This document shows, one piece after another, positions 56,799-64,000 of a stretch of 64,000 bases of DNA (positions are counted from its first letter, which is position 1; each line of letters starts with the position of its first letter). The notes under the pieces are model-generated. The model did no database searches, was not told where the DNA came from, and saw only the letters and a program-made list of their open reading frames with translations. The position numbers and the translations under genes were made by a program. The stretch spans positions 124,001 through 188,000 of the forward strand of contig DASZTW010000007.1 of NCBI GenBank assembly GCA_035547835.1. Reading direction: 5' to 3'. The DNA is from Acidimicrobiales bacterium. Lineage in GTDB: Bacteria > Actinomycetota > Acidimicrobiia > Acidimicrobiales > Iamiaceae.

Positions 56799-58150
56799 CA
56801 ACGACCTTCCAGACTGGCGCGCAAGTCCGTGCCAGTACCGGCGGGCCCGGCGCGGAGCGCGCGCCGAGATGGTTCTGGATCGGCCTCGCCGGGGTCGTGC
56901 TGGTCGCCTTGATCTTGCGATTGTGGTGGGCCGTATACGCGTCAAAGACGCCGATCGGGCTGTTCGACCCCGCTCGCTACCTCCGATCCGCGCAGGCCAT
57001 CGCCCACGGCTACGGCTACGTCGAACCGTTCACCGCCAAGGCGACCGCCTACTACCCGCCGGGGTTTCCGTGGTTCTTCGGGATCGTCACGTGGATCGCC
57101 GATCACAACCCGGTCGTCGGTGATCCTGTCCGGCTCATGGCGTACGTCCAAGCCCTGCTGGGCGCAGCGAGCGTCGGGGCTGTCGGCGTGATCGGATGGC
57201 GGGTGCGCTCGGCGGCCGCCGGCGTGTTCGGCGCGCTGTTGGTGGCGTTGTACCCGAATCTGATCTTCCTGACCGCGGCGATGCTGTCCGAGACGCTGTG
57301 CATCGCCTTGCTGACCGGCGCGCTGGCCGTGTTGTGGTGGCGGCCCAGCCGGGTGCCGCTGTCGAGCGGCCGGCTGGTGGCGTTCTCGGTGCTGTTCGCA
57401 CTCGGCGTCATGGTCCGGCCGATCTCGCTGCCGGTCCTCGTCGTCGTCCTCGCCTTGTGGTGGCGGGCGTGGGGCAACCGCGCGGCCTTCCTGCGAGCAG
57501 CAGGGGTCGCCATCGGCGTGCTCGTGGTGGTGATGGGTGCCTGGACCGTCCGCAACGCGATCCGGATGCACGCGTTCGTCCCGATCTCGACCAACACCGG
57601 CGACAACCTTTGCATCGGGCACAGCCCAGGCGCGACCGGCGCTTTCCGCTTGACCATGGAGTGCGCCACCAAACAAGGCGTGATGCAAGGGCCGGCCGGT
57701 GAGATCGCGCACGACCGCCAGACCCAGGCGCGGGCCCGCAAGTGGATCGCCGGCCACTTGTCGCGCGAGCCCTGGCTGACGTGGCGGCGCCTCTATTTCA
57801 TGTTCCAGCACGATCACGACGGCCTGCTCGGCGTCACGTCGTACCGCACCGACCACTGGATGCCGGACGCCACCTGGAACTCGCTCAGCCGCATCGCTGA
57901 CGACTACGGCGCCGTGATTCTCGGCTTGGGGATCGTCGGGTCTGCGTTGTTGCTGTACGGGCACCGCGACGGGCAGGCGCTCGTCGCGATCACTGCGGTG
58001 CTGCTGGCTGTTCCGCTGTGCTTCTTCGGCGACGCTCGCTTCAAGGACCCCGCCATGCCGCTGCTGGCGCTCGCGGCCGCGTGCACGCTCGTCGAGCCGT
58101 TCGAGTGGGCCGTCCGGCACCGCGCGAGGTCGGATCGGGTTCGCCGATGA
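56795..58150 (+). CDS. GT39/PMT-like glycosyltransferase
   Basis: 451 aa with ~10 membrane helices. First outer loop: TPIGLFDPARYLRSAQAIAH (acidic residue) and ATAYYPPGFPWFFGIVTWI, with the YxPPG(F/Y)P motif common in bacterial PMT_2/ArnT-like enzymes. Later LYPNLIFLTAAMLSETLCIA (xLSE motif, also typical), MVRPISLPVLVVVLALWW and WTVRNAIRMHAFVPISTNTG. Translation starts at TTG 56795 inside the stop of the upstream synthase gene (TTGA). The supply of lipid-linked sugar from that synthase fits its use as donor. Confidence 0.82.
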   Translation: MTTTFQTGAQVRASTGGPGAERAPRWFWIGLAGVVLVALILRLWWAVYASKTPIGLFDPARYLRSAQAIAHGYGYVEPFTAKATAYYPPGFPWFFGIVTWIADHNPVVGDPVRLMAYVQALLGAASVGAVGVIGWRVRSAAAGVFGALLVALYPNLIFLTAAMLSETLCIALLTGALAVLWWRPSRVPLSSGRLVAFSVLFALGVMVRPISLPVLVVVLALWWRAWGNRAAFLRAAGVAIGVLVVVMGAWTVRNAIRMHAFVPISTNTGDNLCIGHSPGATGAFRLTMECATKQGVMQGPAGEIAHDRQTQARARKWIAGHLSREPWLTWRRLYFMFQHDHDGLLGVTSYRTDHWMPDATWNSLSRIADDYGAVILGLGIVGSALLLYGHRDGQALVAITAVLLAVPLCFFGDARFKDPAMPLLALAAACTLVEPFEWAVRHRARSDRVRR

Positions 58151-60198
58151 GGCCGATCGAGGATCCGCCGGTCCCGTCTCGCGATCGTGCGGATCGAGTG
58201 TGGTTCGTGTTGGCGCTCGCGTTGGTGGCGGTGCCGATCGCCGTCGCGGCGGGCCGCGCCGTGGCCGACCACTGGTACCCGGCATCCGACGACGCACTGT
58301 TCACGCTCCGGGCCCTCGACGTGTTCTCCGCTCATCCGCCGCTGCTGGGCACCTGGTCGTCGGGCTCGGGCTGGTCCGGGACGCAGTTCAACCACCCGGG
58401 TCCGATGCTCTTCTACTTGCTGGCGGTGCCCGTCCGGGTCCTCGGAGTCGCGCCGGGCACGGCCATCGGGACCGCGGCCGTCAACGTCGTCGCGGTGGTG
58501 ACCGTCGTCTGGCTCGCCCGCCGACGAGCCGGGTCGGTGTTCGCGCTGGCATCGGCGGCCGCAGTCGCCGGGCTCGAGTGGTCGATGGGCGCGCCGCAGC
58601 TGTACGACCCGTGGAACCCCCATGCCGCCACGCTGCCGTTCTGCGCGCTGTTGTTTGCTGCGTGGTCAGTGGTCGACGGTGACTGGAGCGCGCTGCCCGT
58701 GATGGCGTTGGCGGGCTCCCTCGCCCTCCAACTCCACCTGTCGTACGTGATCCTCGTGCCGGTCATCGTGCTCGCGGCTATTGCCGGCGCCGCGGTGGTG
58801 CCGAGGCGCCGGGCGAGCGCCGATGTCCTCTCGGACTCGCGGTCCGCGGTTCGCGTCCGGGGGCCGAGTTTGGGCCGGTGGATCGTCGTGGCCGCCGGGT
58901 TGACCGCCGTCGTGTGGTTCCCCCCGATCTGGCAGCAGGCCACTGGGCACCCCGGGAACGTGAGCGCGCTGGTCGACGCGCGAGGCCACGGCGGCCCGCA
59001 CCCGATCGGGCTCTCGCGAGGGGTGCGCACGGTGGCCGCGGTGGTGGCCCTCCCGCCCGGCTGGTTCCCACCTGGCTGGGACCGTCCGACCTTCGAGACG
59101 GTGCGCCTCGGGCAGGTACGGGGCTTCGAGACGGGCGCCACCGTTGGCGACGTTGCGCTCGGCGTGGTCGTCATCTTGCTGCTCGCAGGGGTGTGGGCCG
59201 GCCGCTCCGACGACCGGTCGACGTCGGTGGCGGGTTGTGCGACCGCGTTGGTGGCGGTCGCGGCTGCGATCGCGTCGGCGTCACAAGCCGCTTCCCCGTA
59301 CGACTCGATCGACTCGTACGTCCGATGGCTGTGGCCGATCGCCCTGTTCTGCTGGCTGCAACTGGCGCTGATCGCGGTGCCTCGCCTTGCACGCTGGGCG
59401 CGCCGCCACCGTCCGTCGCTCGGACCGACGCTTCGACTCGCCGCGGCGGGTGTTGCGGCGGTCGTGGGGGTGGTCGGTGTCGTGGGAGCGTTCGGCGGCT
59501 CCGACGCGGGGAGCGGATCGATCCCGTGGGCACGCACGCCCTCCCGGGCCGCCGCCAGCGCGGCGTGGAAGTTACGTGGCCGTGGGCCGGTGCTGATCCA
59601 CCAGCGCTTCGACATCGGCGGCTACGCGGTCGAACCGTCGGTGTTGGTCACGTTGGTGCGGGCGGGGGTGGGCTTCTATGTCGACGAGGATGTCATGGCG
59701 CACCAGGTCGGCACCCACCGTCGCTACCGCAACCAGCCGTCGGTCCGCACCATCGTCTGGTTCGGCTCGGGTGACCTGGCGCTGCAGGCGGTGCCCCCCG
59801 GCGCGCAGCGGCTACTGCTGTACCGCGGGCTCAGCCGGGTCGAGGAGGCCCGCTACCGCAAGCTCCAAGCGGCACTCGTCCGCGGTATGCGCAACGAGGG
59901 CCTTCGCGTGTCGGCGCACGGCCGCGCCCTGGAGCGCCTGGCATCGTTCGCGCCCACAGTGCAGGCGATCCGGCGAGCCCCCGTCGACCCGACCCCGCTC
60001 CTGCAAGGCTTCAGCCCCCAGACGATCGTGACGAACCACCTCGTCGACGAGCACGATCCGCTCTGGCCCGTGCTCGTCCAGTACGCCCCGCTCGCCACCC
60101 GGTGGAACACGGCAACCGTGGCGATGTTCGCGGCGCCGCTCGGCACGCCGGGCGCGCCCGCACCGAACCCGGCCGACACGAAGCAGGCCGTCGCATGA
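58147..60198 (+). CDS. GT-C-like polytopic membrane protein, HPGP/PWNP paralogue 3
   Basis: 683 aa, the longest of the three. WYPASDDALFTLRALDVFSA then HPPLLGTWSS, FNHPGPMLFYLLAVPVRVLG, LYDPWNPHAATLPFCALLFA and ALQLHLSYVILVPVIVLAAI match the other two paralogues in order and spacing. About 11 helices, then a ~200-residue soluble C-terminus. The DD in the first loop is the likely catalytic or metal-binding pair in a GT-C fold. ATG overlapping the upstream stop (ATGA), and its own stop overlaps the next ATG. Confidence 0.72.
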   Translation: MRPIEDPPVPSRDRADRVWFVLALALVAVPIAVAAGRAVADHWYPASDDALFTLRALDVFSAHPPLLGTWSSGSGWSGTQFNHPGPMLFYLLAVPVRVLGVAPGTAIGTAAVNVVAVVTVVWLARRRAGSVFALASAAAVAGLEWSMGAPQLYDPWNPHAATLPFCALLFAAWSVVDGDWSALPVMALAGSLALQLHLSYVILVPVIVLAAIAGAAVVPRRRASADVLSDSRSAVRVRGPSLGRWIVVAAGLTAVVWFPPIWQQATGHPGNVSALVDARGHGGPHPIGLSRGVRTVAAVVALPPGWFPPGWDRPTFETVRLGQVRGFETGATVGDVALGVVVILLLAGVWAGRSDDRSTSVAGCATALVAVAAAIASASQAASPYDSIDSYVRWLWPIALFCWLQLALIAVPRLARWARRHRPSLGPTLRLAAAGVAAVVGVVGVVGAFGGSDAGSGSIPWARTPSRAAASAAWKLRGRGPVLIHQRFDIGGYAVEPSVLVTLVRAGVGFYVDEDVMAHQVGTHRRYRNQPSVRTIVWFGSGDLALQAVPPGAQRLLLYRGLSRVEEARYRKLQAALVRGMRNEGLRVSAHGRALERLASFAPTVQAIRRAPVDPTPLLQGFSPQTIVTNHLVDEHDPLWPVLVQYAPLATRWNTATVAMFAAPLGTPGAPAPNPADTKQAVA

Positions 60199-60929
60199 GG
60201 CGCCCCCGCACGCTGTCGGCATTCCTGCCCGCGTGGAACGAAGCGGGCAACATCGACCGTGTGGTGGGCGCGTTGCTCGACCAACTGCGGCAACTGGGCC
60301 TCGCGGAGTTCGAGGTCATCGTCGTCGACGACGGATCCACCGACGGCACGGCCGACTTCGTCGCAGCGTGGGCGGAGCGCGACGACAGGGTCCGGCTGGT
60401 CCGCCACGACCACAACCAGGGCTATGGCGCGGCGTTGCGAACGGGCTTCGGCGCAGCGCGCTTCGAGCACGTCTTCTTCACCGACGCCGATGGTCAGTTC
60501 GACTTCGCCGACCTGCCCGGGTTCGTGGAACGGGCCGCGTACGCGGACGCAGTGATCGGCTATCGGGCCGTCCGCGGCGATCCGCCGCTCCGACGCTGGA
60601 CCGGGCATGCGTGGACGGCGATCGTGGACGCCTTGTTCGGCTTGCGCATCCGCGACGTCGACTGCGCGTTCAAGCTGCTCCGCACTGCGGACCTCGCCCG
60701 CATCGGACCGCTGGAGTCGACCGGGGCGGTGGTCTCGGCCGAGCTGCTGTGGCGCCTGGACCGCGCCGGCTGCACCATCGAGCAGCGCCCGGTCCGCCAT
60801 CTGCCCCGCGTCGCTGGCGAGGCGTCAGGTGGGTCGCCGAGGGTGATCGCACGGGCGGTACGCGAGCTCGTCCGCCTCCGTCTCGGTCTCGGTCCCGGTC
60901 TCGGTCCCCACCCTCGCCCCGCCCCCTGA
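60195..60929 (+). CDS. GT2-family glycosyltransferase
   Basis: 244 aa. RTLSAFLPAWNEAGNIDRVV, EVIVVDDGSTDGTADFVAAW, VRLVRHDHNQGYGAALRTGF and HVFFTDADGQFDFADLPGF with the DAD metal site define the GT-A core. IRDVDCAFKLLRTADLARI and STGAVVSAELLWRLDRAGCT complete it. Probably makes a polyprenyl-phospho-sugar or adds a sugar in the cytoplasm. The last ~15 residues (LRLGLGPGLGPHPRP) come from a short GGTCTC/GGTCCC repeat and look like a slipped extension. Two copies of the 45-bp palindrome follow. Confidence 0.88.
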   Translation: MRRPRTLSAFLPAWNEAGNIDRVVGALLDQLRQLGLAEFEVIVVDDGSTDGTADFVAAWAERDDRVRLVRHDHNQGYGAALRTGFGAARFEHVFFTDADGQFDFADLPGFVERAAYADAVIGYRAVRGDPPLRRWTGHAWTAIVDALFGLRIRDVDCAFKLLRTADLARIGPLESTGAVVSAELLWRLDRAGCTIEQRPVRHLPRVAGEASGGSPRVIARAVRELVRLRLGLGPGLGPHPRPAP

Positions 60930-60934
60930 TCCCT

Positions 60935-60979
60935 GCTGTGAGCAGCCAGCCACCCACCAGGTGGTCAAGTGCTCACAGC
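60935..60979 (-). repeat. 45-bp palindromic repeat, copy 4 (core inverted)
   Basis: Outer arms GCTGTGAGC / GCTCACAGC perfect; the inner hairpin GCCACC / GGTGGT keeps a wobble pair. The core matches the reverse complement of copies 1-3, yet the right flank (ACGGGGTTGGG) is like theirs in direct orientation. Starts 6 bases after the GT2 stop. Confidence 0.85.
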
Positions 60980-61007
60980 ACGGGGTTGGGTGGCGCCATC
61001 ATGTCCT

Positions 61008-61052
61008 GCTGTGAGCAGCCAGCCACCCACCAGGTGGTCAAGTGCTCACAGC
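61008..61052 (-). repeat. 45-bp palindromic repeat, copy 5 (core inverted)
   Basis: Identical to copy 4 over the 45 bp and in tandem with it at a 73-bp period. The right flank runs into the G-rich tract. Confidence 0.85.
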
Positions 61053-61054
61053 AC

Positions 61055-61106
61055 GGGGACCGGGTTGGGGGACGGGGACCGGGTTGGGGGTTGGGGTGGG
61101 GGTGGG
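61055..61106 (+). other. dense G-run tract (G-quadruplex potential)
   Basis: Nine runs of three to five G within 52 bases (for example 61067-61071, 61086-61090, 61098-61102), separated by 1-4 nt. It lies between the convergent GT2 and flavoprotein genes. No other window region I read is comparable. Confidence 0.7.
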
Positions 61107-61123
61107 TGTGTGGCTCGGTGGGG

Positions 61124-62686
61124 TCAGCGGTCGCGGGACTGGGCGGCGCGGTCGAGGACCTCGCGTGGGAGCACCGGGGCGTCGCGTCCGGTGCCGTGGC
61201 TGCCCGGCGGGCGGTGTGTCACGGGGACCTTCTCCTCGTGGTACTCCTCCTCGACGTTCACCTCCCACACGTCGTGGTTGGTGCCCGTCGTGATGTTCTC
61301 GACCGTCAACATGGCAGTGAACATCGAGTGGTCCTGGTTGTTGTACCGGAACATCCCGTTGCGGCCGACCGGATGGACGTTCGCCGCGTGGTCCGCCAGC
61401 CAAGCGCGCAGCACGTCGACGTTGGCCCGGTACCGGTCGTCGTAGATCGGGTACGCCTTGGCCTGGCGCACCACGTAGCCCTCCTCGACCTCGTGGTCGC
61501 CCACGAGGCCGAGGCGCTGGAGCTCACCTTTGGCCCGCTCGATCAGCACCTCGTCGGGGGCCGACCACTCGTCGTCGCCTTCCCACACCGTGTACTCGAG
61601 GCCGAGGGTGTTGCGCCCGGGCTTCACCATGTACGGCGACCACGACCCGAAGTTCTGGATCCGCATGGTGCGCACGCTGGGGTCGTGGATGTAGATCCAG
61701 TTGTCGTCGAACTCGACGGCCTCATCGGGCAACACAAGTGCGACGATCAGGTAGTCGCGGTAGCGCAGATCGGCGGCTGCGGCCTTCACGTCGTCGGGCA
61801 CCGATGGATCCATCGCCTCGAGCAGTTCCGAGATCGGCATCGACGAGATCACGTGGGTGCACGGGTGTTCGCTGATGTTGCCCGACCGGTCGACGGCAAC
61901 CACGCTCGTGGCCCGGCCGCCTTCGTGGCAAACCTTGGTGACCGTGGTCTCCAGCCGCACCTGCGAGCCTTGGGCCACGACCTTGTCGTGGCAGACCTCC
62001 CACATCATCCCCGGGCCGTACTTCGGGTACTGGAACTCCTCGATCAGCGAGGTGATGTCCTTTTGGTTCCGCCTCGGACGCAAGGCGTTCAGGATCGCGT
62101 TGCCGAGCGACAGGCCCTTCACGCGCTGCGCCGCCCAGTCCGCCGGCATCTCGCTCACCGGCACACCCCAGAGCTTCTCGGTGTAGGTCTTGAACAGGGC
62201 TCGGTACAGCCGCCAGCCGAAGCGCGCGACCAACCAGCCTTCGTAGTTGGTCTGGTCCTTCGGCGGCCGCACCCGGGCCCACGCGTAGGACAGCACGTAG
62301 CCGGCGGCCTCGAGGATCCCGACGTTGCGCAACGCGTTGAACGCGCGGAGCGGGTAGTCGAGGTAGTGGCCCTTGTAGTAGATGCGACTCTTGCGGGGCC
62401 GCATGAGGAAGTCTTCGTCGGGGAGGATCTCGTGCCAGAGGTCCTCGACCTGTTCGACTTTGGTGAAGAAGCGGTGACCGCCGATGTCGAAGCGCCAGCC
62501 GTCGCGCTGTGCGGTGCGAGAGATACCGCCGACCTGGTCGCCGGCTTCGAGCACCGTGGAGGCCACGTCGTGCTTGTGGAGTTGGTAGGCGGCGGTGAGG
62601 CCGGCCGGGCCGGCCCCGATGATGACGACGCCGTCGCGCCCTTCGGGTTGGGGCGCGGACGTCGTCTCCAAGGCGGCTTCGGCCAT
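61124..62686 (-). CDS. FAD-dependent oxidoreductase resembling UDP-galactopyranose mutase / amine oxidase
   Basis: 520 aa. Dinucleotide-binding GVVIIGAGPAGLTAAYQLHK, STVLEAGDQVGGISRTAQRD, and RFDIGGHRFFTKVEQVEDLW, whose GGHRFF parallels the GxHxF block of UDP-galactopyranose mutase. Later EKLWGVPVSEMPADWAAQRV and the C-terminal FAD segment NGMFRYNNQDHSMFTAMLTV. No signal or helix, so cytoplasmic. Possible roles: ring contraction of a nucleotide sugar, or oxidation/reduction of a lipid-linked sugar for the neighbouring glycan genes. I cannot choose between them. Convergent with the GT2 gene; a TAGGGT near 62759-62764 (minus) may be its -10. Confidence 0.78.
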   Translation of the reverse strand: MAEAALETTSAPQPEGRDGVVIIGAGPAGLTAAYQLHKHDVASTVLEAGDQVGGISRTAQRDGWRFDIGGHRFFTKVEQVEDLWHEILPDEDFLMRPRKSRIYYKGHYLDYPLRAFNALRNVGILEAAGYVLSYAWARVRPPKDQTNYEGWLVARFGWRLYRALFKTYTEKLWGVPVSEMPADWAAQRVKGLSLGNAILNALRPRRNQKDITSLIEEFQYPKYGPGMMWEVCHDKVVAQGSQVRLETTVTKVCHEGGRATSVVAVDRSGNISEHPCTHVISSMPISELLEAMDPSVPDDVKAAAADLRYRDYLIVALVLPDEAVEFDDNWIYIHDPSVRTMRIQNFGSWSPYMVKPGRNTLGLEYTVWEGDDEWSAPDEVLIERAKGELQRLGLVGDHEVEEGYVVRQAKAYPIYDDRYRANVDVLRAWLADHAANVHPVGRNGMFRYNNQDHSMFTAMLTVENITTGTNHDVWEVNVEEEYHEEKVPVTHRPPGSHGTGRDAPVLPREVLDRAAQSRDR

Positions 62687-62834
62687 GTGCTGCTCGCAGG
62701 GCTCGTCGGTTTGGCGGCATCGGCGGAAGGTCCGCCAGCGCCCGATGCACGGCTCACCACCCTACCGGCGACACTTGTGCGCGGTGGCATCGCGAGCGCC
62801 CGCCCGACGGCTCCTCGCACGCCTGGTTGGGCAG

Positions 62835-62840
62835 TAAGTT
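62835..62840 (+). promoter_or_regulatory. -10 element TAAGTT of the last gene
   Basis: TAAGTT is followed by 8 nt and the GTG at 62849. Confidence 0.45.
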
Positions 62841-62848
62841 GACACGCC

Positions 62849-64000
62849 GTGCCTCAGACGAGCGTCGCCCCCGATCCGCCGGAGGTCGGTGTTGCGGAAA
62901 TGCCCGAATCGGGGCCGCTCGGGGTGTGGCTCGACCGCCTCGGGCTCGTCGCAGTGCTCGCGGTGGGCGTGGCGCTCCGGTTCGTGGCCCGCTCCTCGCT
63001 GTGGCTCGACGAGGCGTTGACCGTCGACATCTCTCGCCTCCCGCTTGGCCGCATCGGGCCCTGGCTGCGCCATGACGGCCACCCCCCGCTCTACTACTGG
63101 ATGCTGCACGGATGGATCGACGTGTTCGGGAGCACCAACACGTCGGTGCGGGCCTTGTCGGGCATGTTCGGTGTGCTGTTGCTGCCGCTGGTGTGGCTGG
63201 CGGCGAAGCGCCTCGGCGGTCGCCGCGTGGCCTGGATCGCGGTCGCCATCGCCGCTGTGTGCCCCTTTGCCGTGCGCTACAGCAGCGAAGCCCGCATGTA
63301 CTCCCTGGTCATGGCGCTGGTGCTCGCGCTGTGGCTGGTGGGCACCGACGCGCTCGAACGGCCGACGTGGTGGCGCCGTGTGGCGGTGGCCCTGCTGTCG
63401 GCTGCGTTGCTGTGGAGCCACTACTGGGCGATGTGGTTCCTCGCCGCGGCCGGCGTGCTCTTGGTCATCCACGCCTGGTCGATGCACCGCCAGCAGCGCA
63501 CGGGAGAGCGCAACGCGACGCTCGGGGTCATCGGGTCAATCGTGGCCGGGGGGGTGCTGTTCCTGCCATGGGTGAGCAGCCTCCTGTACCAGTCGGCGCA
63601 CACCGGCACCCCGTGGGCCAAGCCGTCCGTGCCCACCGAGGTGGTCGCCGTGTCGGTGGCCGACATCGGGGGCGGCGCCAAGGGCGACAACCTCGTGCTC
63701 GGCTGGTCCTTGGTCATCTTGGTGTTGCTCGGGCTGTTCGGCGCCGCCGTCGACCGCTACCGGGTCGAGCTCGACTTCCGCTCACGACAACAGGGCCGTG
63801 TCCCGGCGCTGCTGATCGTGCTGACGTTGGCGGTGGCCATGGCGGCGATGTGGGCCACCGGCAGCGGGTTCGCCAGCCGCTACAACGCGGTGTGGGTGCC
63901 GCTGTTCCTGCTGCTCGCGGCCCTGGGCGTCTCGCGGATCGGCGCACCGGGCATCCGGCGCGGCGTGCTGGCCGTGGTCCTGTTGCTCGGCGTGGTCGGC
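62849..64000 (+). CDS. GT39/PMT_2-like glycosyltransferase, 3' end beyond the window
   Basis: At least 384 aa; the frame runs open to the window edge. A ~30-residue soluble start, then LVAVLAVGVALRFVARSS and the outer loop LWLDEALTVDISRLPLGRI, with the DE pair typical of PMT_2 glycosyltransferases. HDGHPPLYYWMLHGWIDVFG (the GxPPLYY(W) motif) and FAVRYSSEARMYSLVMALVL (YSxEARMY, another hallmark) follow. At least eight helices. Uses a polyprenyl-phospho-sugar to modify an outer acceptor, by family. GTG start set by TAAGTT 8 nt upstream. Confidence 0.88.
   Translation, partial: MPQTSVAPDPPEVGVAEMPESGPLGVWLDRLGLVAVLAVGVALRFVARSSLWLDEALTVDISRLPLGRIGPWLRHDGHPPLYYWMLHGWIDVFGSTNTSVRALSGMFGVLLLPLVWLAAKRLGGRRVAWIAVAIAAVCPFAVRYSSEARMYSLVMALVLALWLVGTDALERPTWWRRVAVALLSAALLWSHYWAMWFLAAAGVLLVIHAWSMHRQQRTGERNATLGVIGSIVAGGVLFLPWVSSLLYQSAHTGTPWAKPSVPTEVVAVSVADIGGGAKGDNLVLGWSLVILVLLGLFGAAVDRYRVELDFRSRQQGRVPALLIVLTLAVAMAAMWATGSGFASRYNAVWVPLFLLLAALGVSRIGAPGIRRGVLAVVLLLGVVG

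Overview
The window reads as chromosomal DNA of a high-GC actinobacterium. The central-metabolism block has the actinobacterial order uvrC ... rapZ-yvcK ... gap-pgk-tpiA ... secG. Many genes begin at, or a few bases after, a predicted transcription start (a TAnnnT hexamer 6-8 nt before the start codon). Exported proteins carry Tat signals, and one ends in an LAATG sortase-like signal. The mixture (amidohydrolase, two acyl-CoA dehydrogenases, Gfo/Idh oxidoreductase, AftD-like envelope glycosyltransferase) suggests an Acidimicrobiia-like lineage, but that placement is an inference and cannot be fixed without a search.

Layout. 0.1-7.4 kb: a Tat-exported phosphoesterase, uvrC with an overlapping methyltransferase, an HxlR-type regulator divergent from an acyl-CoA dehydrogenase, and two small unknown genes. 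7.4-12.3 kb: rapZ-yvcK, then after a terminator gap-pgk and tpiA. The whiA gene that usually follows yvcK in actinobacteria is not here. 12.7-18.7 kb: a complete peptide/nickel-type ABC importer (oppABCDF) lying between tpiA and secG, which are neighbours in many actinobacteria. 18.8-23.4 kb: secG, an amidohydrolase, a secreted alpha/beta hydrolase, a DinB-like protein and a flavin-binding split-barrel protein.

23.5-30.7 kb is an accessory island with defence and addiction genes. It holds a TacA/TacT-type acetyltransferase toxin pair, a frameshifted AbiEi-type antitoxin, an acyl-carrier-protein-like fragment, a Doc toxin with a ribbon-helix-helix antitoxin, and a C5-cytosine methyltransferase-Vsr-putative restriction endonuclease cassette. 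A decayed nucleotidyltransferase and a pRiA4b ORF-3-like gene follow. The part from 25.8 to 30.6 kb is bounded by an imperfect 69-bp direct repeat (58/69 identical), and the right copy includes the 3' end of a tRNA-Leu(GAG) gene. No integrase is visible.

30.9-38.5 kb: a Tat-exported metallophosphatase with a sorting-like tail, a second acyl-CoA dehydrogenase, a tiny Cys-rich protein, a J-domain protein, an M18 aminopeptidase with a SnoaL-like gene, and a Gfo/Idh-nitroreductase pair. 38.6-64.0 kb: a long cell-envelope glycan locus. It contains an AftD-like arabinofuranosyltransferase homologue with two discoidin-like modules, GT4 and GT2 glycosyltransferases, a polyprenol-phosphate-mannose-synthase-like enzyme and several GT-C-type multi-span proteins. 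Three of these membrane proteins form a paralogous family with HPPL/HPGP/PWNP signatures. Three OafA-type acyltransferases, a methyltransferase and a flavoprotein resembling UDP-galactopyranose mutase complete the locus. Together they suggest synthesis of lipid-linked sugars inside the cell, transfer onto an outer glycan by polytopic enzymes, and O-acylation of that glycan.

Non-coding structure: a 45-bp imperfect palindrome occurs five times, always just after a gene end, and its core is inverted relative to its conserved right flank in two copies. There is a dense run of G tracts between two convergent genes, and a 24-bp-spaced direct repeat lies upstream of gap.
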